From contig NZ_CABVHJ010000015.1 of the NCBI RefSeq assembly GCF_902497745.1, positions 104,028 through 168,027 of the forward strand: DNA of 64,000 nucleotides, in the 5' to 3' direction. Position 1 is the stretch's first letter. Every line of letters begins with the position of its first letter. This document shows positions 53,737 through 61,118 of this stretch, piece after piece. This stretch comes from Pseudomonas fluorescens. GTDB lineage: Bacteria > Pseudomonadota > Gammaproteobacteria > Pseudomonadales > Pseudomonadaceae. The translations under genes were made by a program, and so were the position numbers. A model generated the notes under the pieces. It had not been told where the DNA came from. It did no database searches and was given only the letters and a program-made list of their open reading frames with translations.

Positions 53737-53851
53737 GATTCGCCCTCCAAGGTCGTCGGGCAAATTAGCATCGGGGCTGGACAGGGCACAGTTCATGGTT
53801 TCTGTAGAAGCCGTAGGACAAGTCGTTAAATCTTGTCCTCCGGAGTTTGAT

Positions 53852-55303
53852 TCAGGCCGCGCCGGAAATGTCTTTCGGCAAACGCTGATCAATAACCTGA
53901 TACAGCGCGCTGCTTTCCGGCCAGTTACGCATGAATCGCGCACGGTCACGGGCATAGGCCGGGGCAAAACTGCCCACAGCCCCATGCTGGCACATCGAAT
54001 CCAGATCGATCAGCGCCCAGCGATCCTGCTGCCAGAACAGGTTGTGACCCTTGAAGTCGCCATGGCTGATGCGCTCGTCAATCAAGCGCGCGAACAACTG
54101 CTCCAGCGCCTGCAATTCCGCTTCCGGCGCTTCGCCACTTTCAACATACGGGGCAAAGCGCTCAATGATGTCCGGGCCCGACAAGTATTCGGTTACCAGA
54201 TACGCACGACCGCGCAGCCACAAGAAGCGCTTTTCCAGTACCGCCAGCGGCTTGGGCGTGGCGATCCCGAGGAACGCCAGGCGATTGCCTTCGCGCCACG
54301 AATGCCAGGCGCGACTCGGCCGCCAGAAACGCTTGAGCCAATGCGCAAAGCCCTTGATGTTGTAGCGCTTGATCACCAGCGTACGCGCACCTGCCTGAAC
54401 CTTGCCAACGCTCGCCGCGCCACCGGTCTTGTACAGATGCCCCTGATCGAGCAACGCATCGGCCTGCGCAAGCACCGGCAGCATGGCCGGTTCTTCTTCG
54501 CGACGAATTGCGCGCAGTCCGAATGCTCCACGCTGCACACTGAACAGCGTGCACTCGCGACCGACCTTGAGCAGAAAGTCTTTCAAACGCCAGCGGCGCA
54601 CCTTGTCGATCTGCTTCTGCAAGGCTTCCAGCGGCAACGCGTGCTCACTGTTGCTCAACAGGTAATACACCAAAAGCTCTTCGGTAAATGGCTCCAGCGC
54701 TTTGGGTAACTGGGCGAAAAACACTCCGAGGTTTTCCAGGACTTTTTGCCGCGATAGCGGCTGACCGGCGGTCTCGGCGCAAATCCCGGCACCGTCAATC
54801 AAGTACAACTGGCCGCCATGACGCAGCAGATTGTCCAGATGCAGGTCTTCCTGCCAGAGCCCCTTACCGTGCAACTGGCCAATGGCACCCAGCGCCTCGG
54901 CCAACACCGCCGATTGTTCATCGGCCAGCACCGGCAGCGACTCGACTTTCGCCCAGGCATCGCCAAGGCTTTCGGCGCCTTCAAGGAAGTCGAACAGCAG
55001 CCAGCCACCTTCGCCATTTTTCAAACCATCGGCCAGCAGCAACGGTGTCGTCATGCCTTGCGCGGCCAGCAAACGCACGCCTTCCAGCTCGCGTTGAAAA
55101 TGCCGGGCGGCCTTGCCGCCAACCAGCAATTTGGCCAGCACCGGACGCCCGCGCCATACGCCCGCACCGACGTAACGCTGCCCCGGCAATACCCGCAACA
55201 GACTCAGCAGTTGCAGATCCGCACTCCCGGCGGCATCGGCCAAGGTCACCGTCAGCGGCAGTTGCGGGGTTCGCCCGACACCGGCCAGCTCGGACAATTG
55301 CAT
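53852..55303 (-). CDS. Double-domain LPS core kinase-like protein
   Basis: A 483-residue protein with two kinase-like folds in tandem. The first has VLAKLLVGGKAARHFQREL (Lys/Glu pair), LWQEDLHLDNLL as catalytic loop and YLIDGAG (metal Asp), residues about 55-180. The second has LVIKRYNIKG, SHGDFKGHNLFW and ALIDLDSM, residues about 300-455. Both sets look complete. Its start overlaps the neighbouring InaA-like gene stop by 1 bp. It probably phosphorylates the LPS inner core with WaaP, but individual heptose positions cannot be assigned. Confidence 0.85.
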   Translation of the reverse strand: MQLSELAGVGRTPQLPLTVTLADAAGSADLQLLSLLRVLPGQRYVGAGVWRGRPVLAKLLVGGKAARHFQRELEGVRLLAAQGMTTPLLLADGLKNGEGGWLLFDFLEGAESLGDAWAKVESLPVLADEQSAVLAEALGAIGQLHGKGLWQEDLHLDNLLRHGGQLYLIDGAGICAETAGQPLSRQKVLENLGVFFAQLPKALEPFTEELLVYYLLSNSEHALPLEALQKQIDKVRRWRLKDFLLKVGRECTLFSVQRGAFGLRAIRREEEPAMLPVLAQADALLDQGHLYKTGGAASVGKVQAGARTLVIKRYNIKGFAHWLKRFWRPSRAWHSWREGNRLAFLGIATPKPLAVLEKRFLWLRGRAYLVTEYLSGPDIIERFAPYVESGEAPEAELQALEQLFARLIDERISHGDFKGHNLFWQQDRWALIDLDSMCQHGAVGSFAPAYARDRARFMRNWPESSALYQVIDQRLPKDISGAA

Positions 55304-56055
55304 CAGCGCGTCTCCTTGTGACTGCGGCGCGCGGTCAGCCGGGCGAGCCAGCTGTCGAGCAGCGAGCTATCGGTGGGCTGATCGAGATAAGCCGCGAGCA
55401 ATTCACGCAGTTGCGCCTCGCTCCATTCCGGCGCGCGGCGTTGCAGCGGTTCCAGATCCTTGATCCGGTCGCGCATGCCAAACAACAAAGGGCGGGTCTT
55501 TTCCAGGTCGATCAATTGCGCCTGATACCCGTCACCGGTGGCCCGCAGAAAAATATGCTTGGGGTAGAAACAGCCGTGCACCTGACGCACACCGTGCAGA
55601 TGCCGCGCCAGCAATCCGCAGGCCTTGAGGATCGCCGAATGCTGTGCGGCACTGAGTTGCGCCCAACGCTGCAACAGCGACTCCAGATCGCTCCAGCCAT
55701 CGAGTGCTCGGGTCAGCAGGATCGCGCGAACCTCGCCGTCGACCTTGCGCTCACCGAAGAACGCCGCCTGCAGCGCCGGAATACCGAGCTTGCGATAGCG
55801 ACTGATATTGCGAAACTCACGGGCAAAGCTTGGCTCGCCGAAAGGTGCGTGCAAGGTCCGCGTCAGATAGTTGCTCTGGCGCTTGAGGTAATAACCCTGC
55901 CCTTCCAGGTCCAGACGGAAGACACTGCTCCAACCGCCACGGGCGGTATTGGGTTCGTCCACAGCCTCAAGCTGTTTCGTCCAAAGCGCGTCAAAAGTGC
56001 CGAGACCATGGCGCTCAAGCAGCGCACGGTCTTCAGCGGCGAGAAAATCAGTCAT
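55303..56055 (-). CDS. InaA-like LPS core kinase-like protein
   Basis: A 250-residue WaaP/InaA-superfamily protein. GYYLKRQSNYLTRT has the nucleotide-binding Lys; QVHGCFYPKHIFL stands where the HxDxxxxN catalytic loop is expected and has Cys in place of Asp; QLIDLEKTRPLLFG keeps the metal-binding Asp. This loss suggests altered or absent catalysis. Overlaps its upstream neighbour by 4 bp and its downstream neighbour by 1 bp. From recollection the P. aeruginosa equivalents are named wapP/wapQ, but I do not assign one. Confidence 0.85.
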   Translation of the reverse strand: MTDFLAAEDRALLERHGLGTFDALWTKQLEAVDEPNTARGGWSSVFRLDLEGQGYYLKRQSNYLTRTLHAPFGEPSFAREFRNISRYRKLGIPALQAAFFGERKVDGEVRAILLTRALDGWSDLESLLQRWAQLSAAQHSAILKACGLLARHLHGVRQVHGCFYPKHIFLRATGDGYQAQLIDLEKTRPLLFGMRDRIKDLEPLQRRAPEWSEAQLRELLAAYLDQPTDSSLLDSWLARLTARRSHKETR

Positions 56056-56786
56056 TCGCGTCCCTCGAAAAATCTCACCACGTGCCGAATCCGTTTCTTG
56101 TCGGCGCTATCAAGCCGATCGCACTGGCGGTATTGCTTATAGAAGCGCAGGCGCTGGGTATTGGACAGGTGGTATTTGGCGAGTTTATCGAGACAGGCCA
56201 GATCCTTGGTGATCCGATACTTGAGCCAGAAGCCGCGCCAGAACTCGCCGTTAGGGCAATCGATCAGAAATATCCGCGCCTGCTCGTCGATCAACAGATT
56301 GCGCCATTTCAGATCGTTATGGGTAAATCGGTGATCATGCATCGTCCGGGTATAACCGGCCAGTTGCCGACTGACAGCGTCGACCCAGGCGCGATCCTTG
56401 AGCTTCGGATCCTTGCGCTCGGCGAGCGCCGAAAGGTCTTCGGTGTGCGGCAGTTCGCGGGTGATCATCGCGCCACGATCATACGCCGCACCTCGACGCT
56501 CCAGGCCCCAGGCCACCACTTCAGCGGTGGGAATGCCCCACTTGGCGAAACGTTTGAGGTTCTGCCATTCCATCTTCACCCGCGGCTTGCCGAGGTAACG
56601 GCGCAGGCCTTTACCGGCGCCGACATAGCGTTTGACGTAATAGTTGACGCCATTGCGCTGCACGCGAATCACTTCCGACAGCGGGTCGCGGGTCAGGCGT
56701 TCGCCTTGCAATGCGAATACGGCTTCGAGGCTGCCAAAGTCTTCGGCGAGCTCGCTGTATTGCGGCTCGAGAGTCCAACCCGCCAT
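56052..56786 (-). CDS. LPS core kinase-like protein adjacent to waaP
   Basis: A 244-residue WaaP-superfamily kinase: NYYVKRYVGAGKGLRRYLG (Lys), FTHNDLKWRNLLID (complete catalytic loop, Asp near 155) and IFLIDCPNGEFWRG (metal Asp). The C-terminal 60 residues are helical and very basic (QYRQCDRLDSADKKRIRH). It starts on the waaP stop (TGATG) and overlaps the next kinase gene by 4 bp. Very probably one of the additional core kinases; the target position is unknown. Confidence 0.88.
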   Translation of the reverse strand: MAGWTLEPQYSELAEDFGSLEAVFALQGERLTRDPLSEVIRVQRNGVNYYVKRYVGAGKGLRRYLGKPRVKMEWQNLKRFAKWGIPTAEVVAWGLERRGAAYDRGAMITRELPHTEDLSALAERKDPKLKDRAWVDAVSRQLAGYTRTMHDHRFTHNDLKWRNLLIDEQARIFLIDCPNGEFWRGFWLKYRITKDLACLDKLAKYHLSNTQRLRFYKQYRQCDRLDSADKKRIRHVVRFFEGRE

Positions 56787-57592
56787 CAGAGCGCATCCCC
56801 GTAACGCTGCTTACGTTCATAGAGCTTGTTGGCCTTGCCTTCGAGCCAGTTCAGCAGCGGCGCTTCTTCAGCCAGAATCTGGCGCAGCGGTTGCTGGAAA
56901 TAGCCTTTGAGGAAGCGCAGCTTGTCGCGGCGGGTCAGGCCGATGTCCAACGCGGAAAAGTACAGCGCCGCCAGATCCTTGTTGCGCCAGCGCTGCGTGA
57001 TTTTTGCGCGGGTCTGGGCGCGGTGCAGGTCGATCACCGAGAGTTTGAAATCTTCCGGCGTCACCGGTTTATCGGTGTGCAGCAGGAAGTGGCAGATATA
57101 GCAATCACGATGGTTGACGCCGGCGCGATGCATCATGCCGGTCATGCGCGCAACCTCAGCGATCAGCGCGCGCTTGAGTTCAGGCGCGGGCGGCTGCTTG
57201 ACCCAATCGATGCTGAAGTCTTCCAGGCTGATGGTCGGCGCCAGTTCTTCGGTGACGATGAACGAGTGCTGATCCGCCGGATTGCTGCCCTTCTCGCCGT
57301 ACGCAACAGCGGTCATGGTCGGCACGCCGACTTCCTGCAGACGCTGGATGGCTTTCCACTCCTGACCCGCGCCGAGCACCGGCAGCTTGGCGGTCAGCAG
57401 GTTTTTGAAAATTTCGCCCCAGCCGATGCCACGGTGGATCTTGACGAAAAATCCGTTGCCATCGACTTCCGTGCGCAGTGTCCGGCGTGCTTCCAGCTCG
57501 CGATATACCTCGCCCTGCAAGCCTTCGACTTCGGCGAACGGGTCGCGTCCGGCCCAAAGGCTTTTGAACGGTTCAGCCAGCATCAACTTCAT
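56786..57592 (-). CDS. waaP: LPS core heptose(I) kinase
   Basis: WaaP/RfaP, 268 residues, a protein-kinase-like sugar kinase that phosphorylates heptose I and is essential for viable LPS in P. aeruginosa. GNGFFVKIHRGIGWGEIFKNLL supplies the ATP-binding Lys, AGVNHRDCYICHFLL is the characteristic WaaP catalytic loop and LSVIDLHRAQTR holds the metal-binding Asp. The ATG sits on the waaG stop (TAATG). WaaP-waaG order matches the usual pseudomonad core operon. Confidence 0.97.
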   Translation of the reverse strand: MKLMLAEPFKSLWAGRDPFAEVEGLQGEVYRELEARRTLRTEVDGNGFFVKIHRGIGWGEIFKNLLTAKLPVLGAGQEWKAIQRLQEVGVPTMTAVAYGEKGSNPADQHSFIVTEELAPTISLEDFSIDWVKQPPAPELKRALIAEVARMTGMMHRAGVNHRDCYICHFLLHTDKPVTPEDFKLSVIDLHRAQTRAKITQRWRNKDLAALYFSALDIGLTRRDKLRFLKGYFQQPLRQILAEEAPLLNWLEGKANKLYERKQRYGDAL

Positions 57593-58713
57593 TAAGCGTG
57601 CTCCGCCAGAATCACATCAGCCGCGTGCTGCGGCATGCTGTAGAGGTCGGCCGTCTCGGCAAAAGCCAGACCATTGCGGCTCCAGGCCGCCCGTGCAGCG
57701 TCGTCTTTCAACATATCAGTCAGGTATTGCGTCAGTTGCGCCTGATCGAACGGCTCGTCCAGCACTCGCCCGGCGTCGGCCTCGGCAATGTAATGGGCGT
57801 AACCGCAGACCGCGCTGACCAGCACCGGCAAACCGGCGACCAGCGCTTCAAGCAACACCGTACCCGTGTTTTCGTTGTACGCCGGGTGGATCAACAGATC
57901 GGCGCCGAGCAGGAAACGCGGAATATCGCTGCGGCCCTTGAGGAACGTCACGTTATCGCCCAGACCTAAAGTTGCACTCTGCATCTGGAACAATTTGGGG
58001 TCATCCTGGCCGATTACAAACAGCCGGGTACGCTTCTTCAGTTCGGCAGGCAACGCGGCCAGTGCTTTCAGGCTGCGATCGACGCCCTTGGTCTTGAACC
58101 CGGAGCCGATCTGCACCAGCAGCAGCTCATCGTCCTTGAGATTGAATTCAGCGCGGAAACCGGCGCGAATCTCATCGGCATCTGCCGGGCGGCGACGATC
58201 CTGGGCAATGCCCGGCGGCAGCAGGTGGAAACGCTCCAGCGGCGTGTCGTAATACTTGATGAACAGCGGCTGCTGCACCTCGGAAATCATCAGCACTTCG
58301 GTCTTTGCATCTTTGGCGAACACCGCGCGCTCGTACTCGGCGAAGTGGCGATAACGGCCCCAGCGGCGATACAGCGAATTGCGCAGGTTCTGCGCCTTGT
58401 CTTCAAAGCAGCCGTCGGCAGCGTAATAGACGTCCAGACCCGGCATCTTGTTGAAACCGATCAGGCGGTCGACCGGACGCTTGGCCAGATCCGCTGCCAT
58501 CCACGCGCTGAGTTTTTCGTTGCGACGGTGATTGAAGAACGCCTTGACCGGCGCCACCAGCACTTCAAAACCAGGCGGCACGTCGCCTTCCCAGATCAGC
58601 GTGTAGACGCGAATCTCATGACCGCGTTTCTGACATTCGAGGGCGATGCGCATGAAGTCGCGCTGCAAGCCACCGAACGGGAAATATTTGTACAGGACGA
58701 ATGCCAATTGCAT
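57592..58713 (-). CDS. waaG: LPS core glycosyltransferase WaaG
   Basis: WaaG/RfaG, 373 residues, a GT4-family GT-B enzyme adding the first outer-core hexose to heptose II. N-terminal YKYFPFGGLQRDFMRIALE is the diagnostic WaaG start, with GSGFKTKGVDRSLKAL (nucleotide-sugar binding) and AYNENTGTVLLEALVAGLPVLVS (EX7E-like donor site) in the C-terminal half. ATG at 58713 overlaps waaC by one base. It is membrane-associated through a basic patch. Confidence 0.96.
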   Translation of the reverse strand: MQLAFVLYKYFPFGGLQRDFMRIALECQKRGHEIRVYTLIWEGDVPPGFEVLVAPVKAFFNHRRNEKLSAWMAADLAKRPVDRLIGFNKMPGLDVYYAADGCFEDKAQNLRNSLYRRWGRYRHFAEYERAVFAKDAKTEVLMISEVQQPLFIKYYDTPLERFHLLPPGIAQDRRRPADADEIRAGFRAEFNLKDDELLLVQIGSGFKTKGVDRSLKALAALPAELKKRTRLFVIGQDDPKLFQMQSATLGLGDNVTFLKGRSDIPRFLLGADLLIHPAYNENTGTVLLEALVAGLPVLVSAVCGYAHYIAEADAGRVLDEPFDQAQLTQYLTDMLKDDAARAAWSRNGLAFAETADLYSMPQHAADVILAEHA

Positions 58714-59774
58714 CAGCGCAGCTCCTCAGCCATTAACAACGTGCTCAGTCGGCTGGCGACACGCTCGGGGTTCAAACGCGTGAAGCACAACGGCTGCTCA
58801 CGCTTCAGGTCAAACTGACGGGCATCCTGCGCGGTCGGTTGATAGGTACATTTCTTTTGCAGGCACGGCGCGCACGGGAAGTCGCTGGCCAGGTGAATCT
58901 GCAATTTGCCGTAGGCGCCGGTCAGACCCGGATTGGTCGGGCCGAACAGCGAGATGGTCGGCACGTCCAGCGCGGCGGCCAAGTGGCCGAGACCGGTGTC
59001 CACCGCCACGCACGCTTGCGCGCCGGCGAGGACTTTGCCAACGCCGGCCAGATTGAGTTTTGGCAGCACTTCAGCGTGCTTGAAACCTGCGGCAATCCGC
59101 TCGGCGCGGGCCTTTTCCTGCGGGTTGCCCCACGGCAGTTTGACGCCGACGCCGAGGTAACCGACGCGCTCGGTCAGTTCACGCCAGTAGGCTTCCGGCC
59201 AGTGTTTGGTGTCCCACGTGGTGCCATGCAGGAATACCACAAAGGCGTTTTTGCGCGGCAATTCGACCAGACGCTCAACGTTGAGGCCGTAATCGCCCAG
59301 ACCTTTGGGCAAGTCGTAACCGAGGGCGATGGCGAACAACTGCCGCACCCGCTCGACGGCGTGCTGACCACGGGCGACGGCCAATTTGCGATCGTAGAAA
59401 CGCGAAGCCATCGGCTCGCGGGCCGAACCTTTGTCGAGACCCGCCACCGGGGCTTTGACGTAACGGGTCAGCCAGGCACTTTTCAGCAGGCCTTGAGCGT
59501 CGATGACCAAGTCGTATTGGTTGGCGCGCACGCTTTGCTTGAAGCGTTTCCATTCGCCACTGGTGATGGTTTTCCAGATGTTTTTGCGCCAGCGGCGGAT
59601 CGCCACCGGAATCACCTTGCCAACGGCCGGGTGCCAGGTCGGAATCTCGGCGAAGCCTTCTTCCACAACCCAGTCGAATTTGATCCCGGGAATGGCCCGG
59701 GCAGCGTCGGTCAGCGCCGGTAACGCATGAATCACGTCGCCCAGCGATGAAGTCTTGATCAACAGTACCCGCAA
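58713..59774 (-). CDS. waaC: LPS heptosyltransferase I
   Basis: WaaC/RfaC, 353 residues, GT9 family, adds L,D-heptose I to Kdo. LLIKTSSLGDVIHALPAL places the catalytic Asp at residue 13, as in E. coli. VAVDTGLGHLAAALDVPTISLFGPT is the ADP-heptose-binding motif near the C-terminus. The start is most likely the TTG at 59774, which gives the standard N-terminus and follows the waaF stop by one base, with GAGG upstream; the longer frame to 59819 lies inside waaF. Confidence 0.95.
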   Translation of the reverse strand: MRVLLIKTSSLGDVIHALPALTDAARAIPGIKFDWVVEEGFAEIPTWHPAVGKVIPVAIRRWRKNIWKTITSGEWKRFKQSVRANQYDLVIDAQGLLKSAWLTRYVKAPVAGLDKGSAREPMASRFYDRKLAVARGQHAVERVRQLFAIALGYDLPKGLGDYGLNVERLVELPRKNAFVVFLHGTTWDTKHWPEAYWRELTERVGYLGVGVKLPWGNPQEKARAERIAAGFKHAEVLPKLNLAGVGKVLAGAQACVAVDTGLGHLAAALDVPTISLFGPTNPGLTGAYGKLQIHLASDFPCAPCLQKKCTYQPTAQDARQFDLKREQPLCFTRLNPERVASRLSTLLMAEELR

Positions 59775-59775
59775 C

Positions 59776-60810
59776 TTATTGAACCTCGACCACAGAGCCC
59801 TGCAACTTCTGCAAGGCATCGTTGACCGCGTCCGGCATCAGCTGGCGCAGGCAGTTGTAATGACCGAAGCGGCAGGTACGGTCGAAGCACGGGCTGCAAT
59901 CGAGGCCCAGCCGGACGACTTCGACGTGTTCGGCCAACGGCGGCGTGAAGCCCGGCGACGTCGAACCGTAGACCGCCACCAATGGGCGGTTCAGCGCTGC
60001 GGCAACGTGCATCAGGCCGGAATCGTTGGACACCACCGAGTCAGCGCAGGACATCAGGTCGATGGCCTCGGCCAGCGAGGTGCCGCCGCTGAGATTGACC
60101 GACTCTTCACGCAGGCCCGGGATCAGCCGCGCACGGATATCTTCGCCCACCGCATGATCGTTTTTCGAACCGAACAACCACACCTGCCAGCCTTCGCGGA
60201 TACGCGCTTCGGCGACTTTGGCGTAGTGCTCGGAAGGCCAGCGCTTGGACTCGCCGAACTCGGCGCCGGGACACAGGGCCAACACCGGACGATCGAGGGT
60301 CAGACCAAATTTGGCCAGGGCCGCTTCGCGGGTCACCGGATCGATTTGCAGGCTCGGACGTGGATACGGTTTCGGCAGCTCGGCGTTCGCTTCAAAGGCC
60401 AAAGCCATGAAACGCTCGATCATCAGCGGATAACGTTCTTTGTCGAGGGTGCGCACATCGTTGAGCAGGCCGTAGCGAAACTCGCCGCGCCAGCCGGTGC
60501 GCTTCGGGATGCCGGCGAAAAACGGCACCAGCGCCGACTTCAGTGAGTTGGGTAGCAGGATCGCCTGGTCGTACTGGCCGCGCAGGGATCTACCGATGCG
60601 TCGACGCGTTGCCAATTCCAGCGCGCCGTGGCCGAGCGGAAAGCTCAAGGCCTTGCGCACTTCAGGCATGCGCTCAAGGATCGGCCGGCTCCACTCGGGG
60701 GCCAGCACGTCGATTTCGCATTGCGGGTGGCGCTGCTTGAGACACTGAAACAGTGTCTGCGCCATCACCATGTCACCGACCCAACTGGGCCCAACGATCA
60801 GAATATTCAT
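59776..60810 (-). CDS. waaF: LPS heptosyltransferase II
   Basis: WaaF/RfaF, 344 residues, GT9 family, adds heptose II. NILIVGPSWVGDMVMAQTLF with Asp13, ALCPGAEFGESKRWP and VVSNDSGLMHVAAALNRPLVAVYGSTSP are the family motifs. The start is the ATG at 60810; the frame is open ten codons further but without a better site. It is the first gene of waaF-waaC-waaG-waaP-kinases. A perfect hairpin lies 20 bp upstream. Confidence 0.96.
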   Translation of the reverse strand: MNILIVGPSWVGDMVMAQTLFQCLKQRHPQCEIDVLAPEWSRPILERMPEVRKALSFPLGHGALELATRRRIGRSLRGQYDQAILLPNSLKSALVPFFAGIPKRTGWRGEFRYGLLNDVRTLDKERYPLMIERFMALAFEANAELPKPYPRPSLQIDPVTREAALAKFGLTLDRPVLALCPGAEFGESKRWPSEHYAKVAEARIREGWQVWLFGSKNDHAVGEDIRARLIPGLREESVNLSGGTSLAEAIDLMSCADSVVSNDSGLMHVAAALNRPLVAVYGSTSPGFTPPLAEHVEVVRLGLDCSPCFDRTCRFGHYNCLRQLMPDAVNDALQKLQGSVVEVQ

Positions 60811-60829
60811 GTGGTTTCCATAAACGAAC

Positions 60830-60853
60830 CGGGGAGGCATTTACGCCTCCCCG
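60830..60853 (-). terminator. 9-bp perfect hairpin in the waaF leader
   Basis: CGGGGAGGC, loop ATTTAC (GTAAAT on the coding strand), GCCTCCCCG. It starts 20 bp upstream of the waaF ATG. The following GTTCGTTTATGG on the minus strand is only moderately U-rich. It may be a terminator of a former upstream gene, an attenuator, or a leader structure. Confidence 0.5.
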
Positions 60854-61118
60854 CCTCGATAATCACTGTGGGAACACCGGCGGCTTGCGATGGGTCATTA
60901 CCTTCAACATTTCTGTCGACTGTTACTCCGCTATCGCGAGCAAGCTCGCTCCTACATTGTTTTTTCGTCCTGCTTCAGATCTACAGACACTGTAGATCCA
61001 CTGTGGGAGCGAGCTTGCTCGCGAAGGGGCCATCACATCCGAAATCGGTGTCATCTGACACTCCGCCTTCGCGAGCAAGCTCGCTCCCACAGGGTATTGG
61101 GTGCTGCACAAACCGACT
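60854..61118. other. Gene-free gap between glnE and waaF
   Basis: About 265 bp mostly filled with three REP units (60934-61092). No gene is seen. In P. aeruginosa, from recollection, ilvE lies in this interval; it is not here. Confidence 0.6.
60934..61092. repeat. Cluster of three REP elements
   Basis: TCGCGAGCAAGCTCGCTCCTACA (60934-60956), CTGTGGGAGCGAGCTTGCTCGCGAA (61001-61025) and TTCGCGAGCAAGCTCGCTCCCACAG (61069-61092). The second and third form an inverted doublet; the first has the orientation of the third. Confidence 0.93.

Noticed and set aside
53737..53985. Longer start for the YceK-like lipoprotein
   Set aside because: It would bury the lipoprotein signal 83 residues inside; the TTG at 53736 has a strong ribosome binding site.
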